From positions 712,581-776,580 of the forward strand of contig NZ_JACHXQ010000001.1 in the NCBI RefSeq assembly GCF_014192285.1: a DNA stretch of 64,000 nucleotides, in the 5' to 3' direction. Each line of letters opens with the position of its first letter. Position 1 is the first letter of the stretch. The position numbers and the translations under genes were made by a program. Under the pieces are notes generated by a model. That model was not told the origin of the DNA and did not search any database. It saw nothing but the letters and a program-made list of their open reading frames with translations. Positions 1 to 11,062 of the stretch are shown here, one piece after another. Origin of the DNA: Halomonas fontilapidosi. Lineage in GTDB: Bacteria; Pseudomonadota; Gammaproteobacteria; Pseudomonadales; Halomonadaceae.

Positions 1-2136
1 CGGGCCGCCGCCGATGTCCTGGCCCAGCGCCAGGGTCAGCGCCGAGGCCTCGTGCTGGTAGCGGTCGGAGTCAATCACCTCGCGCAGGCGGATCATGGCG
101 CGATGCGGGTTGGGAATCTCGATGCCCACCGTCGGCCGGCCGGGAATCACTTCCACCACGCGCACGCTCTTGACCATCAGCGAACGCGCCAGGTCCTTGG
201 CCAGGTTGCTGATCTTGGAGACCTTCACGCCGGCCGCCGGCTTGATTTCGAAGCGGGTGATCACCGGGCCGGGCCAGGTATCGACCACCTCGGCCTTGAC
301 CCCGTACTCGCGCAGTCGCGTCTCGAGGAGCTCGGCCATCTCGGCCAGCTGCTGCTCGGAGTAGTTGCGCTGCTGGGCCTGGGGGGGCGTCAACAGCCGC
401 AGGCTGGGCAGTTCGCCGTCAGGCTCGGGCAGCTCGTCGAGCACCGGCCGTTGGTTCTGCAGGTGCTCCACGGTCCACAGTGCCGGCCCCTCGGGGTCGT
501 CAGCCGCCTCGCGCCCCTGCTCGGCAGAGGCTAGCTGCGGCTCGGTTTCCGGCGAGGGCGCCGGTGAGGGCTCCGGGGGAGCGACGCCCGGGTCACGGCG
601 GCCAGCCGCTGTCTGGCTGTCTGCTGCGCTGTCTTCGCGCTGCGGAGTCCAGGCCGGTTGCGGCGCGTCCGAGTCGTCGCGCTCTTGCTCGTCACCCTCT
701 TGCGGGTCGACCCGCCCCGGCTCGAGACGCTGACCCACATGAACCGGCGAGTGCCGCGAGATATCCGGCGTGGCCGGTGCGGGCGTCGTCGGCTCGGCGG
801 CTTGGCGAGAGGGCTCCTCCGCCTCGGCGCTGCCGCTGGACGCCTCGACAGATGCCTCGAGGCCTGAATCATCCCGACGCGCGCGCAGCGCCGGACCGTG
901 CCAGGCCGGAACGTCCTCCTCGTCATCGGGCAGCACCGGCTCGGGCACCGTCTCAGGAACCCGGCGTGCCTTGCCCCTTTCGCTGTCTGTCTGCCCGGAA
1001 GGCGCAGGGTTGTCGAGTACGGAAGACGCGGCATGATCAGCGTCCGGCGCCGCCTCGCGAGAGGCCGTGGGCGCCATGGCATCAGCCGTGCTGTCCTCGC
1101 TGCCGGGCGGGGAAGCGGCCACCCTGGCGTCTCCCGGCGGGTCGATCGTAACCCGCGGCTCCACGGCCTCGTGTGAGGCACGGGCAGTGTAGGCCGCCTC
1201 GGGCTGCTTGGCCGAAGGCGTGCGTTCGGGCACTTCCCAGGGAATGTCGGTCTCGCCGTCATTGCCGAAACCGGGGTCGCGACGCGAGATACCGTCGGCG
1301 GCCAGCACCGGCTCCGCCTCGCGATACTGCTCTCTGCCGCGACGCTGCCACCAGCGCGACCGGCGCTCGGCCTCGGGCGGGGCCTCGTCGCTCCCCCGCT
1401 CACTGGCCTGTATGTCCGGGCGCTCGCTTCGCTCCCCCGCCCGGTCGCTTCGCTGCTCGGCGCGCCGTTCGCGCACCAGGCCGAAACGGTCGACCACCCA
1501 GCGCCACAGCAGCAGGCTGCGATGGCCCAGTTCATCCATCACCGTCAGCCAGGAAAGCCCGGTGAACAGGGGAAAACCACAGAGCATGGCGGCTACCGCC
1601 AGCAGGCCGGTACCGCCCGCCCCCACCAGCGGCAGCAGGGCACCGACCAGGCCCTCCCCGAGTATCCCGCCCGTGGAGTAGGGCAAGGGACCCTCGGGGT
1701 GGTAGAAGTGCAGCGCCCCCAGGGTGGTGGAGCCCAGCAGCAGCAGCACCAGCCCCCCACAGCGCACCGCCAGGGCGGTGGCATCCCACTCGAAGCGCAC
1801 CTGGCGTGAGCGGATCAGCCACCAGGCCGCAAAGCCGAGCATGCCGGGCCACCACAGGGCGCTGACGCCGAACAGCGAATAGAGCACATCGGCAAGCCAG
1901 GCCCCAATCGCCCCCATCCAGTTGGCAACCTCGGTCTCGGGCCCGCTACTTGACCAGCCGGGGTCATCAGCGCGAAAGCTGTAGAGCGCCAGCAGCAGGA
2001 ACACACACGCCGCCAGCAGCACGATCACCACACCCTCGCGTGCCGCCCCCTGCAGCCGCAGGCCGAAGCGCTTGGCCGTATCCCTGGCATTCGCCGCCGT
2101 CACTCGACGTGACGAGGTCCTCTTATTGACACTCAA
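1..2136 (-). CDS. ftsK: DNA translocase FtsK, N-terminal part (continues past the left edge)
   Basis: FtsK anchors at the septum and pumps chromosomal DNA to assist XerCD dimer resolution and cell division. An open frame of 712 codons runs from 2136 off position 1. It begins with a basic segment, then several hydrophobic membrane spans (roughly residues 25-200), then a long Pro/Glu/Ser/Arg-rich linker (about 200-540), then the start of the motor alpha domain (YSEQQLAEMAELLE, ITRFEIKPAAGVKV, VRVVEVIPGRPTVGIEIPN). The Walker A box lies outside the window. I chose the TTG at 2136 because AGGAGG sits 8 nt upstream; an in-frame ATG at 2193 would add 19 residues but has only a weak ribosome site. 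It is divergent from aat. Confidence 0.93.
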   Translation of the reverse strand, partial: MSVNKRTSSRRVTAANARDTAKRFGLRLQGAAREGVVIVLLAACVFLLLALYSFRADDPGWSSSGPETEVANWMGAIGAWLADVLYSLFGVSALWWPGMLGFAAWWLIRSRQVRFEWDATALAVRCGGLVLLLLGSTTLGALHFYHPEGPLPYSTGGILGEGLVGALLPLVGAGGTGLLAVAAMLCGFPLFTGLSWLTVMDELGHRSLLLWRWVVDRFGLVRERRAEQRSDRAGERSERPDIQASERGSDEAPPEAERRSRWWQRRGREQYREAEPVLAADGISRRDPGFGNDGETDIPWEVPERTPSAKQPEAAYTARASHEAVEPRVTIDPPGDARVAASPPGSEDSTADAMAPTASREAAPDADHAASSVLDNPAPSGQTDSERGKARRVPETVPEPVLPDDEEDVPAWHGPALRARRDDSGLEASVEASSGSAEAEEPSRQAAEPTTPAPATPDISRHSPVHVGQRLEPGRVDPQEGDEQERDDSDAPQPAWTPQREDSAADSQTAAGRRDPGVAPPEPSPAPSPETEPQLASAEQGREAADDPEGPALWTVEHLQNQRPVLDELPEPDGELPSLRLLTPPQAQQRNYSEQQLAEMAELLETRLREYGVKAEVVDTWPGPVITRFEIKPAAGVKVSKISNLAKDLARSLMVKSVRVVEVIPGRPTVGIEIPNPHRAMIRLREVIDSDRYQHEASALTLALGQDIGGGP

Positions 2137-2291
2137 GCGGCCGTCCTCCTTGCGCCAACATGGCGTCTTGCCGGTTTCATTGCGATCAATCATACCGAGC
2201 AAGTGCTCACCATCACAGGGGCCTGCATGCCTTGAGCCCTCCCGCGCCGCACGGCAGACTGGGCGGGTCGTCAACGAGGAAGACGCTGCGC

Positions 2292-3053
2292 ATGCTCCCC
2301 TGGCTCCCCGACCGCCCCGTGAGCTTTCCGCCCGTCACGTCGGCTCTGCGTGACCCCGACGGCTTGCTCGCCGCCGGCGGGGCCCTGACCCCCGACTGGC
2401 TGCTGGCCGCCTATCGCCGCGGCATCTTCCCCTGGTTCAGCGATGACCAACCCGTGCTCTGGTGGAGCCCTGACCCGCGCATGGTGCTATTTCCGGACGA
2501 GATCCGGGTCCGGCGCAGCCTCGCCAAGCGACTGCGCAACGGCGGTTTTCGGGTCACCGCGAACACCGCCTTCGAACGGGTGGTGGCGGCATGTGCGGCG
2601 CCACGCGACGGTCAACCCGGCACCTGGATTACGGCCGAGATGCAGGCGGCCTATACACGCCTGCATCGACGTGGCGCGGCGCATTCCGTGGAAGTGTGGC
2701 GAGCCGACGAGCTGGCCGGTGGCCTGTACGGCGTGGCCATGGGACCGGTGTTCTTCGGCGAATCGATGTTCTCGCGGCAAACGGATGCCTCGAAAGTGGC
2801 CCTGGTGCACCTGGCACGGGTCATGCAGGCCGGCGGAGGCCGGCTGATCGACTGCCAGATGCATACCGGCCACTTGGCCAGCCTGGGGGCTCGGGACATC
2901 GCCCGGAGCGAGTTCATCGGCTATCTTGAACAGTGGCTGGGCAACACATGCAGTGACCAGGGAGAGACGCTTCAAGAGGTCCCGACACCGACCTGGTCAT
3001 TTGATGCAATCGACACCAGTGCATCACCGAATCAGAGGAGATGGCAGTCTTGA
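2292..3053 (+). CDS. aat: Leucyl/phenylalanyl-tRNA--protein transferase
   Basis: Aat transfers Leu or Phe from aminoacyl-tRNA to N-terminal Lys/Arg of proteins, creating primary N-degrons for ClpS-ClpAP. The 253-residue product carries the family hallmarks: FPPVTSALRDPDGLLAAGG near the N-terminus, RRGIFPWFSD, WWSPDPRMVLFP, and the conserved FGESMFSR...DASKVAL block and IDCQMHTGHLASLGA. E. coli Aat is 234 residues; the extra length is mostly a C-terminal tail. ATG 2292 is preceded by GAGGA at 2276-2280; longer upstream extensions do not look like Aat. The 3' end overlaps bpt by 13 nt, indicating translational coupling. Confidence 0.96.
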   Translation: MLPWLPDRPVSFPPVTSALRDPDGLLAAGGALTPDWLLAAYRRGIFPWFSDDQPVLWWSPDPRMVLFPDEIRVRRSLAKRLRNGGFRVTANTAFERVVAACAAPRDGQPGTWITAEMQAAYTRLHRRGAAHSVEVWRADELAGGLYGVAMGPVFFGESMFSRQTDASKVALVHLARVMQAGGGRLIDCQMHTGHLASLGARDIARSEFIGYLEQWLGNTCSDQGETLQEVPTPTWSFDAIDTSASPNQRRWQS

Positions 3054-3787
3054 GCAGCAACGCCCCCCGGCAGCCGGTCAGGGACCTGCGCTTCTTCCTG
3101 ACCGTGCCTCATGCCTGCAGCTACCTGGAAGGCCGCGAGGCGACCACCCTGTTCCTCGACCCCCAGGAGTCACCGGGCCAGGGGGTCTACGATGCGCTGG
3201 CGCTGCTTGGCTTCCGTCGCAGCGGTCGCCACCTGTATCGCCCCCACTGCGATGCCTGCAACGCCTGTATTTCGGTGCGCATTCCAGTGGCTGAGTTCGC
3301 GCCGAGTCGCACCCAGCGCAAGCTCGTCAACCGCAATGCTGACCTCACGCTGCAAGTGCGTCCAGCGCTCTTCGATGCCGAACACTATGCGCTGTATGCC
3401 CACTACGTCCGCACCCGTCACGCCGATGGCGACATGTACCCCCCCAGCCACGAGCAGTACCGCACCTTCCTGACCCTCGATCAGGACTATGCCCGGCTGC
3501 TGGAGTTTCGACTCGATGGCCGGCTGGTGGCCGTCTCGGCATTCGACCAGCTCGAACACGGCCTCTCGGCCATCTATACCTTCTTTGATCCAGACCCGGA
3601 ACTGGAGCGTCGCTCGCTGGGCACCTTTGCCGTGCTCTCGCTCGTCCAGCGTGCCCTTGACCAGGGGCTGCCCCATGTCTATCTGGGCTACTGGATTCGC
3701 GAGTGCCGCAAGATGAACTACAAGCACTCCTTCCGGCCACTGGAGATGCTCGACGGCCGCCACTGGCGGCGCATGATTGCCCTGTAA
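3041..3787 (+). CDS. bpt: Aspartate/glutamate leucyltransferase (Bpt / ATE family)
   Basis: Bpt adds Leu to N-terminal Asp or Glu, the second tier of the bacterial N-degron pathway. The 248-residue protein has the N-terminal ATE cysteine region (PHACSYL, HCDACNACISVRIPV), then RTQRKLVNRN, and the C-terminal ATE domain with YTFFDPD, SLGTFAVL, YLGYWIRECRKMNYK. ATG 3041 has AGAGGAG directly upstream and lies inside the end of aat, so the two transferases are one operon. Clp adaptor and unfoldase genes follow within 3 kb. The family is often named arginyltransferase in older annotation; the bacterial clade is known to use Leu-tRNA. Confidence 0.94.
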   Translation: MAVLSSNAPRQPVRDLRFFLTVPHACSYLEGREATTLFLDPQESPGQGVYDALALLGFRRSGRHLYRPHCDACNACISVRIPVAEFAPSRTQRKLVNRNADLTLQVRPALFDAEHYALYAHYVRTRHADGDMYPPSHEQYRTFLTLDQDYARLLEFRLDGRLVAVSAFDQLEHGLSAIYTFFDPDPELERRSLGTFAVLSLVQRALDQGLPHVYLGYWIRECRKMNYKHSFRPLEMLDGRHWRRMIAL

Positions 3788-3921
3788 GGGCGCCAGAGGT
3801 CGGGTTCCTTTGCCTTGACGAGCGGCATGCGGCACAATATCGCGCTATCCTGTCGGCACGGGCTGAGAAGCCGTGAGAGTGTGCCGCTTTCTTTCGTCAT
3901 CATCAGCGAGGAATCGCCTAT

Positions 3922-4140
3922 ATGGCACGTGAAGACCATATCGAAATGGAAGGCGTCGTCGTCGATACCCTTCCCAATACCATGTTCCGCGTCGAGCTGG
4001 AGAACGGCCACGTGGTCACCGCCCATATTTCGGGCAAGATGCGCAAGCACTACATCCGCATCCTTACTGGCGACAAGGTCAAGGTCGAGCTGACCCCCTA
4101 CGACCTGTCCAAGGGCCGCATCGTCTACCGCGCCCGCTGA
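3922..4140 (+). CDS. infA: Translation initiation factor IF-1
   Basis: IF-1 binds the 30S A site during initiation. The 72-residue protein is a single S1/OB fold: [62 protein letters not shown]. Length equals the E. coli protein. The gap from bpt is 134 nt, so it may have its own promoter or be read from aat-bpt. It converges on clpA. The 146 nt after its stop hold the clpA terminator hairpin but no obvious hairpin of its own. Confidence 0.97.
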   Translation: MAREDHIEMEGVVVDTLPNTMFRVELENGHVVTAHISGKMRKHYIRILTGDKVKVELTPYDLSKGRIVYRAR

Positions 4141-4236
4141 GCCCAGGCCGGGCACGCCGCAACGCCTGCCCCCGCGCCAGAGCGCCAGACCATTCCGCGT
4201 CCGCCGCTTTCTCCGCCGCAAGGCCCGAACGAACAA

Positions 4237-4258
4237 CGCCCCGTCCGCAGACAGGGCG
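4237..4258 (-). terminator. Probable rho-independent terminator of clpA
   Basis: On the minus strand, about 30 nt past the clpA stop, CGCCCTGTC and GGACGGGGCG form a hairpin with one imperfect pair, followed by the T-rich TTGTTCGTT. Position and tail fit the end of the clpA transcript. Confidence 0.55.
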
Positions 4259-4286
4259 CTGTGTGCCGGTGGGGACCTGAGCCCCG

Positions 4287-6563
4287 TCAAGGGGCGTCGG
4301 CCAGCTCCGATTCCGTGGAAAGCTGAAGCTCGCCATCTTCCACGCTGACGTGGACCACGCCACCGTGCTCGGACAATTCGCCGAACAGGATCAGCTCGGC
4401 CAGCGGCTTCTTGAGCTTCTCCTGGATCAGGCGGGCCATCGGACGTGCGCCCATGTCGGGATCGTAGCCCTTCTCGGCCAGCCAGTCCCGGGCGTCCTCG
4501 TCGACATCGAGCTGAACCCGCTTCTCGTCGAGCTGCGCCTGAAGCTCGATCAGGAACTTGTCCACCACGTTGCGAACCACCGAGGTCGGCAGCGCATGGA
4601 ACTGGATGATGCCGTCCAGGCGATTGCGGAACTCCGGTGAGAAGGTCTTGCGGATCACTTCCATGGCATCAGTCGAGTGGTCCTGGGTCTGGAAGCCGAT
4701 GGAGCGCCGCGTGGCCTGCTCGACCCCGGCGTTGGAGGTCATGATCAGGATCACGTGACGGAAATCCGCCTCGCGGCCGTTGTTATCGGTCAGGCGACCG
4801 TGATCCATGACCTGCAGCAGCAGGTTGAAGACCTCGGGATGCGCCTTCTCGATCTCGTCAAGCAGCAGCACGCAGTGGGGCTGCTTGGTGATCGCCTCGG
4901 TCAGCAGACCGCCCTGGTCATAGCCGACATACCCCGGGGGGGCGCCGATCAACCGCGAGACGGTGTGACGCTCCATGTATTCCGACATGTCGAAGCGCAC
5001 CAGCTCGATGCCCATGATATGCGACAGCTGCCGGGCCACCTCGGTCTTGCCCACCCCCGTGGGACCGGCGAACAGGAAACTGCCTACCGGCTTGTCCGGG
5101 GACTTGAGGCCGGCCCGCGAGAGCTTGATCGCCGCGGCGAGGCTGTCGATGGCCTCGTCCTGACCGAACACCAGCATCTTGAGGTCGCGGTCGATGTTGG
5201 CCAGCAGCTTGCGATCGGAACTGGAGACGCTCTTCGGCGGAATCCGCGCGATGGAGGCCACCACCGCCTCGACCTGGTCCACATCGATGGTATCGACGCG
5301 CACCTCGGGCGGCAGCAGCCGCTGGTGAGCGCCCGCCTCATCGATCACGTCGATCGCCTTGTCGGGCAGATGGCGGTCGTTGATGTAGCGATCCGACAGC
5401 CGTGCGGCACTCTCCAGGGCCGCATCGGTGTACTTCAGCTGGTGATGCTCCTCGAAGCGCGAGCGCAGCCCCTTGAGGATGCGCGTGGTGTCCTCCACCG
5501 AGGGCGCCATGACGTCGACCTTCTGGAACCGCCGCGCCAGGGCACGATCCTTCTCGAAGATGCCACGATATTCCTGGAAGGTGGTCGAGCCGATGCAGCG
5601 CAGCTCGCCGGAGGAGAGCAGCGGCTTGAGCAGGTTGGAGGCATCCATCACCCCGCCGGAAGCGGCGCCGGCACCAATCACGGTGTGAATCTCGTCGATG
5701 AACAGGACGGCATTGGGCTGCTTGCGCAGCTCGGCCAGCAGGTTCTTGAGGCGCTTCTCGAAGTCGCCGCGATACTTGGTACCGGCCAGCAGGGCGCCCA
5801 TGTCCAGGGAGTAGACCACGGCATCGCTGATGACCTCGGGCACGTCCTCCTCAACGACGCGCTTGGCCAGCCCTTCGGCGATGGCGGTCTTGCCCACCCC
5901 GGCTTCGCCGACCAGCAGCGGATTGTTCTTGCGCCGGCGGGCGAGAATCTGCACCACGCGCTCGAGTTCGTGATCGCGGCCGATCAGCGGATCGATCTTG
6001 CCCAGCCGGGCCTGCTCGTTGAGGTTGGAGGCGTAGCTGGTCAGCGGATTGGAACCGGTCTCGGCTCCCCCTTCCTCGGCTTCCTCGGACTCGGAAGAGG
6101 GCGACGACTGGCTCTGACCGTGACCCGCGACCTTGGAGATGCCATGGGCGATGTAGTTGACAGCGTCGACCCGGGCAACATTCTGCTGCTTGAGAAAGTA
6201 GACCGCCTGGCTCTCCTGCTCGGAGAAGATCGCCACCAGCACATTGGCCCCGGTGACCTCGCTCTTGCCGGAGGACTGAACATGGAAGACGGCGCGCTGC
6301 AGCACGCGCTGAAAGCCGAGTGTCGGTTGGGTCTCCCGGTCGGACTGATCCTCAGGAATCAGCGGGGTGGTGGAATTGATGAAATCCTGCAGGTCGGACC
6401 GAAGCTTGTCGAGATTGGCCCCGCAGGCACGCAGCACGTCGGCCGCCGAGGCGTTGTCAAGCAACGCCAGCAGCAGGTGCTCTACGGTCATGAACTCGTG
6501 GCGCTTGGAGCGGGCCACGGTAAAAGCCGTGTTAAGGGTCAGTTCAAGTTCTTTACTCAGCAT
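4287..6563 (-). CDS. clpA: ATP-dependent Clp protease ATP-binding subunit ClpA
   Basis: ClpA is the AAA+ unfoldase that feeds substrates, including ClpS-delivered N-degron proteins, to ClpP. The 758-residue product has an N-terminal double Clp-N repeat (1-145), an acidic Ser/Glu linker (150-175), AAA1 with Walker A GEAGVGKT (219-226) and Walker B LFIDEIH, and AAA2 with GPTGVGKT (500-507) and [10 protein letters not shown]. An IGF loop (RSIGFQTQD) is the expected ClpP contact. Length equals E. coli ClpA. The start [11 protein letters not shown] at 6563 is chosen over a longer in-frame version because it matches the family. clpS lies 137 nt upstream on the same strand; clpP is not in the window. 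Confidence 0.97.
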   Translation of the reverse strand: MLSKELELTLNTAFTVARSKRHEFMTVEHLLLALLDNASAADVLRACGANLDKLRSDLQDFINSTTPLIPEDQSDRETQPTLGFQRVLQRAVFHVQSSGKSEVTGANVLVAIFSEQESQAVYFLKQQNVARVDAVNYIAHGISKVAGHGQSQSSPSSESEEAEEGGAETGSNPLTSYASNLNEQARLGKIDPLIGRDHELERVVQILARRRKNNPLLVGEAGVGKTAIAEGLAKRVVEEDVPEVISDAVVYSLDMGALLAGTKYRGDFEKRLKNLLAELRKQPNAVLFIDEIHTVIGAGAASGGVMDASNLLKPLLSSGELRCIGSTTFQEYRGIFEKDRALARRFQKVDVMAPSVEDTTRILKGLRSRFEEHHQLKYTDAALESAARLSDRYINDRHLPDKAIDVIDEAGAHQRLLPPEVRVDTIDVDQVEAVVASIARIPPKSVSSSDRKLLANIDRDLKMLVFGQDEAIDSLAAAIKLSRAGLKSPDKPVGSFLFAGPTGVGKTEVARQLSHIMGIELVRFDMSEYMERHTVSRLIGAPPGYVGYDQGGLLTEAITKQPHCVLLLDEIEKAHPEVFNLLLQVMDHGRLTDNNGREADFRHVILIMTSNAGVEQATRRSIGFQTQDHSTDAMEVIRKTFSPEFRNRLDGIIQFHALPTSVVRNVVDKFLIELQAQLDEKRVQLDVDEDARDWLAEKGYDPDMGARPMARLIQEKLKKPLAELILFGELSEHGGVVHVSVEDGELQLSTESELADAP

Positions 6564-6700
6564 GGCAGTCCCCTTCTCGCCGCCCAGGGCTTCGTGTCGG
6601 ATCATTCATGGTCCGGCATCATCAACATCGGGTACAAACGGTGGCGTTGCAAGTCTGCCTTCAACGCAGGACCGTCGCTGCCCCTCTTCGACCATGCCGC

Positions 6701-7054
6701 TCAGTCAGCCGCCTCGATATCACACAGCAGCGGGTGCTGACACTCTCTTGCATATTGATTGACCTGATGGCTTTTGGTTTCAGCGATATCGCGGGTAAAG
6801 ACACCACAGGTGGCCTTTCCCCGAGTGTGCACGGTCAACATCACCTGCACCGCCGTCTCGCTGTCCATGTGGAAGAAGGTCTGCAACACCTCCACCACAA
6901 ACTCCATGGGGGTGAAGTCATCGTTGTGCAACACCACCTTGTACATCGGCGGCGTCGCCAGCTCAGGCTTGGCGGATTGTACCGCCAGGTCATCGTCGTC
7001 TTCCTCGGGACCGGGGGGGCGAGTCATGCCTCCCTGGGGGGACATCATGGCCAT
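6701..7054 (-). CDS. clpS: ATP-dependent Clp protease adaptor ClpS
   Basis: ClpS binds N-terminal Leu/Phe/Trp/Tyr and hands the substrate to ClpA. The core is unmistakable: [20 protein letters not shown] with the NDD of the specificity pocket, [19 protein letters not shown], and HPLLCDIEA at the C-terminus. The N-terminal 35 residues are an acidic, Pro-rich extension. ATG 7054 has GAGGTGG 8 nt upstream; an ATG at 7087 would add 11 residues and cannot be excluded. It lies upstream of clpA on the same strand, as in most gammaproteobacteria, but no cspD sits beside it here. Confidence 0.95.
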   Translation of the reverse strand: MAMMSPQGGMTRPPGPEEDDDDLAVQSAKPELATPPMYKVVLHNDDFTPMEFVVEVLQTFFHMDSETAVQVMLTVHTRGKATCGVFTRDIAETKSHQVNQYARECQHPLLCDIEAAD

Positions 7055-7204
7055 TCGCCACGCCACCTCATCGTCTCTATTGAACATAAGAGCCACTATC
7101 CATCTCGACAAGCCGGTGTCCGTCCATCATCTCAACCGTGATTGGACGCCACCGCGCCGTCAGGGTTCACCGCCGGGGTCAGATACGGGCGCCTCAACGC
7201 AAGA

Positions 7205-7236
7205 GGCCCCCACCCGCCGAGTGGCGGACGGGGGCC
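7205..7236 (-). terminator. Terminator downstream of icd
   Basis: Just past the icd stop on the minus strand, GGCCCCCGTCCGCC and GGCGGGTGGGGGCC pair with two mismatches around a 4-nt loop, followed by TCTTGCGTT. This is a strong G+C hairpin with a modest T tail. Confidence 0.6.
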
Positions 7237-7255
7237 CCGGGTCCGACGCCGCGGG

Positions 7256-8512
<1,257 letters not shown>

Positions 8513-8545
8513 TGAGAACTCCCCTGTCTGTTCAGTGGAGGGCGG

Positions 8546-8600
8546 AGTATAGCATTCGCCCACCGGATCGGAGTAGGCTTGGGGCCATATTTGTCGACAA
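8546..8600. promoter_or_regulatory. Divergent promoter region between the two isocitrate dehydrogenase genes
   Basis: On the minus strand TATACT (8551-8546) is a good -10 box about 34 nt before icd, without a convincing -35. At 8591-8600 lies the perfect 10-bp palindrome TTGTCGACAA, set in an A/T-rich patch, about 90 bp before the monomeric enzyme. The shape resembles half-site spacing of GntR/FCD-type operators, which is only a resemblance. Sharing one operator would let the two isozymes be controlled reciprocally. Confidence 0.35.
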
Positions 8601-8687
8601 TCTTGATAGACTTGTCCACCTCCCCCAGGGCGCCCGCGCATGGCACCCCATTCCCTACCAACGCTGTCACTAGAGGATCCACGCCCC

Positions 8688-10925
8688 ATGCCCCAAACCC
8701 CGAAGATTATCTACACCTTTACCGACGAAGCGCCGGCGCTGGCGACCCACTCGCTGTTACCGATCATCGACGCCTTCACCGACGCTGCCGGGATCGACGT
8801 GGAAACCCGCGACATCTCCCTGGCGGCTCGGATTCTCTCGCTGTTTCCCGACTACCTGGCAGAAGACCAGCGCGTCGAGGATCATCTGGCCGAATTGGGC
8901 GCCCTGGCCAAGACGCCGGAAGCCAACATCATCAAGCTGCCCAACATCAGCGCGTCCATGCCGCAGCTTCATGAGGCTATCAAGGAGTTGCAGGGACAGG
9001 GCTACCCCGTGCCGGACTACCCGTACGAGCCGAAGAGCGACGAGGAGAAGGACGTCCAGGCGCGCTACAACAAGGTCAAGGGGAGTGCCGTCAACCCGGT
9101 GCTGCGTGAAGGGAACTCCGACCGCCGTGCGCCCAAGGCGGTCAAGGCATACGCCCGCAAGTACCCGCATCACATGGGCGAGTGGAGCCAGGCCTCGCGC
9201 AGCCACGTCTCGCACATGCACGGCGGCGACTTCTACCACGGCGAGAAGTCGATGACCCTGGATCGCCCCCGCAAGGTGAAGATGGAGCTGATCCCCGAGA
9301 GCGGCCAGGCACACGTGCTCAAGCCCGAGGTCTCGCTGCAGGAGGGCGAGGTCGTCGACAGCATGTTCATGAGCAAGAAGGCGCTCCTCGAGTTCTACGA
9401 GCGGGAAATCGAGGATGCGCGCAAGACCGGCGTGATGTTCTCCCTGCACGTCAAGGCGACGATGATGAAGGTCTCGCACCCGATCGTGTTCGGCCACTGC
9501 GTGAAGATCTTCTACAAGGATGCCTTCGAGAAGCACGGTGCGCTGTTCGATGAGTTGGGAGTCGACGTCAACAACGGCATGGCGAACCTGTACGAGAAGA
9601 TCGACACGCTGCCCGAGACCCAGCGTGAGGAGGTCATCCGCGACCTGCACGCCTGCCATGACCAGCGACCGGAACTGGCCATGGTCGACTCGGCACGCGG
9701 CATCACCAACTTCCACTCGCCCAGCGATGTGATCGTGGACGCCTCGATGCCCGCGATGATTCGTGCCGGCGGCAAGATGTACGGCGCCGACGGCCGCCTC
9801 AAGGACGTCAAGGCGGTGATGCCGGAGTCGACCTTCGCCCGCATCTACCAGGAGATGATCAACTTCTGCAAGTGGAATGGCGCCTTCGACCCGGCCACCA
9901 TGGGCACCGTGCCCAACGTCGGCCTGATGGCCCAGAAGGCCGAGGAGTATGGCTCCCACGACAAGACCTTCGAGGCCCCGGAAGCGGGTATCGCCAACAT
10001 CACCGACCTGGAGACCGGCGAGGTGCTGCTCACCCAGACCGTCGAGGAGGGCGATATCTGGCGGATGTGCCAGGTCAAGGATGCACCCATCCGCGACTGG
10101 GTGAAGCTGGCGGTGGCGCGCTGCCGCGACTCCGGCATGCCGGCCGTGTTCTGGCTCGACCCCTACCGCCCGCACGAGAATGAGCTGATCAAGAAGGTCA
10201 GGGCCTACCTCGCCGAGCACGACACCGAGGGGCTCGACATCCAGATCATGTCCCAGGTCCGGGCCATGCGCTACACCCTCGAGCGCGTCGTTCGCGGCCT
10301 CGACACCATCTCGGTGACCGGCAACATCCTGCGCGACTATCTCACCGACCTGTTTCCGATCCTGGAGCTGGGCACCAGCGCCAAGATGCTCTCCATCGTG
10401 CCCCTCATGGCCGGTGGCGGCATGTTCGAGACCGGGGCCGGCGGCTCAGCGCCCAAGCACGTACAGCAGCTCCTCGAGGAGAACCACCTGCGCTGGGACA
10501 GCCTCGGCGAGTTCCTCGCCATGGGGGCCTCCCTGGAGCATCTCGCCAAGCAGTTCGGCAACGCCCGCGCGACCCTGCTGGCGGATGCGCTGGACAAGGC
10601 CACCGGTGAGTTCCTCGAGCACAACAAGTCGCCCTCCCGCAAGGCGGGCGAGCTGGACAACCGCGGCAGCCACTTCTATCTCGCTCTCTATTGGGCCCAG
10701 GCTCTGGCGGACCAGGACGAGGATGCCGAACTCAAGAAACTCTTCACACGCCTGGCCGAGACGTTGACGGCCAAGGAAGCGATCATTCTCGAGGAGCTGA
10801 ACGGCGTGCAGGGACAGCCGGTGGACATCGGAGGGTACTACCATGCCGACCCTGAGCTGGCACGTGCCGTCATGCGCCCCAGCAAGACCCTGAACGACGC
10901 CCTGGCGCTGGTCGCCCAGGACTGA
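8688..10925 (+). CDS. Isocitrate dehydrogenase [NADP], monomeric type
   Basis: It catalyses the same reaction as the dimeric enzyme but belongs to the unrelated 740-residue monomeric family. The 745-residue product shows that family's blocks: [120 protein letters not shown] and [15 protein letters not shown] 8688 has AGAGGA 10 nt upstream and matches the usual N-terminus. It is divergent from icd and followed by a terminator, so it is likely monocistronic. Bacteria with both types are known (for example Colwellia). Confidence 0.97.
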   Translation: MPQTPKIIYTFTDEAPALATHSLLPIIDAFTDAAGIDVETRDISLAARILSLFPDYLAEDQRVEDHLAELGALAKTPEANIIKLPNISASMPQLHEAIKELQGQGYPVPDYPYEPKSDEEKDVQARYNKVKGSAVNPVLREGNSDRRAPKAVKAYARKYPHHMGEWSQASRSHVSHMHGGDFYHGEKSMTLDRPRKVKMELIPESGQAHVLKPEVSLQEGEVVDSMFMSKKALLEFYEREIEDARKTGVMFSLHVKATMMKVSHPIVFGHCVKIFYKDAFEKHGALFDELGVDVNNGMANLYEKIDTLPETQREEVIRDLHACHDQRPELAMVDSARGITNFHSPSDVIVDASMPAMIRAGGKMYGADGRLKDVKAVMPESTFARIYQEMINFCKWNGAFDPATMGTVPNVGLMAQKAEEYGSHDKTFEAPEAGIANITDLETGEVLLTQTVEEGDIWRMCQVKDAPIRDWVKLAVARCRDSGMPAVFWLDPYRPHENELIKKVRAYLAEHDTEGLDIQIMSQVRAMRYTLERVVRGLDTISVTGNILRDYLTDLFPILELGTSAKMLSIVPLMAGGGMFETGAGGSAPKHVQQLLEENHLRWDSLGEFLAMGASLEHLAKQFGNARATLLADALDKATGEFLEHNKSPSRKAGELDNRGSHFYLALYWAQALADQDEDAELKKLFTRLAETLTAKEAIILEELNGVQGQPVDIGGYYHADPELARAVMRPSKTLNDALALVAQD

Positions 10926-10945
10926 CGATCACCCCGAGGCGACCT

Positions 10946-10970
10946 GCCGCCCACTACGGGCGGCCCTTTC
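10946..10970 (+). terminator. Terminator of the monomeric isocitrate dehydrogenase gene
   Basis: GCCGCCC (10946-10952) and GGGCGGC (10958-10964) form a 7-bp stem with an ACTAC loop 20 nt after the stop, followed by CCTTTC. Confidence 0.55.
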
Positions 10971-11023
10971 GGCTCCCGTCCGCCCCTTGGCGGAGGGGAG
11001 TCGTTGCGTTATGGCATCGGGCG

Positions 11024-11051
11024 TTGATTGGCTCCAGGCACTCGGTATAGT
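11024..11051 (+). promoter_or_regulatory. Sigma-70 promoter of rluE-nudJ
   Basis: TTGATT (11024-11029), a 16-bp spacer and TATAGT (11046-11051) lie immediately before rluE; transcription would start near 11058, giving a leader of only a few nucleotides. Confidence 0.6.
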
Positions 11052-11062
11052 GGAAGAACACG

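Noticed and set aside
531..1535. A 334-codon minus-strand frame inside the ftsK linker
   Set aside because: It is Arg/Ser-rich and out of frame with the continuous 712-codon ftsK frame, which contains the membrane spans and the motor alpha domain.
4677..6740. A 687-codon open frame antisense to clpA
   Set aside because: ClpA is certain on the other strand; the frame is the low-complexity His/Leu/Gln/Asp-type shadow expected opposite a high-G+C gene and has no domain.
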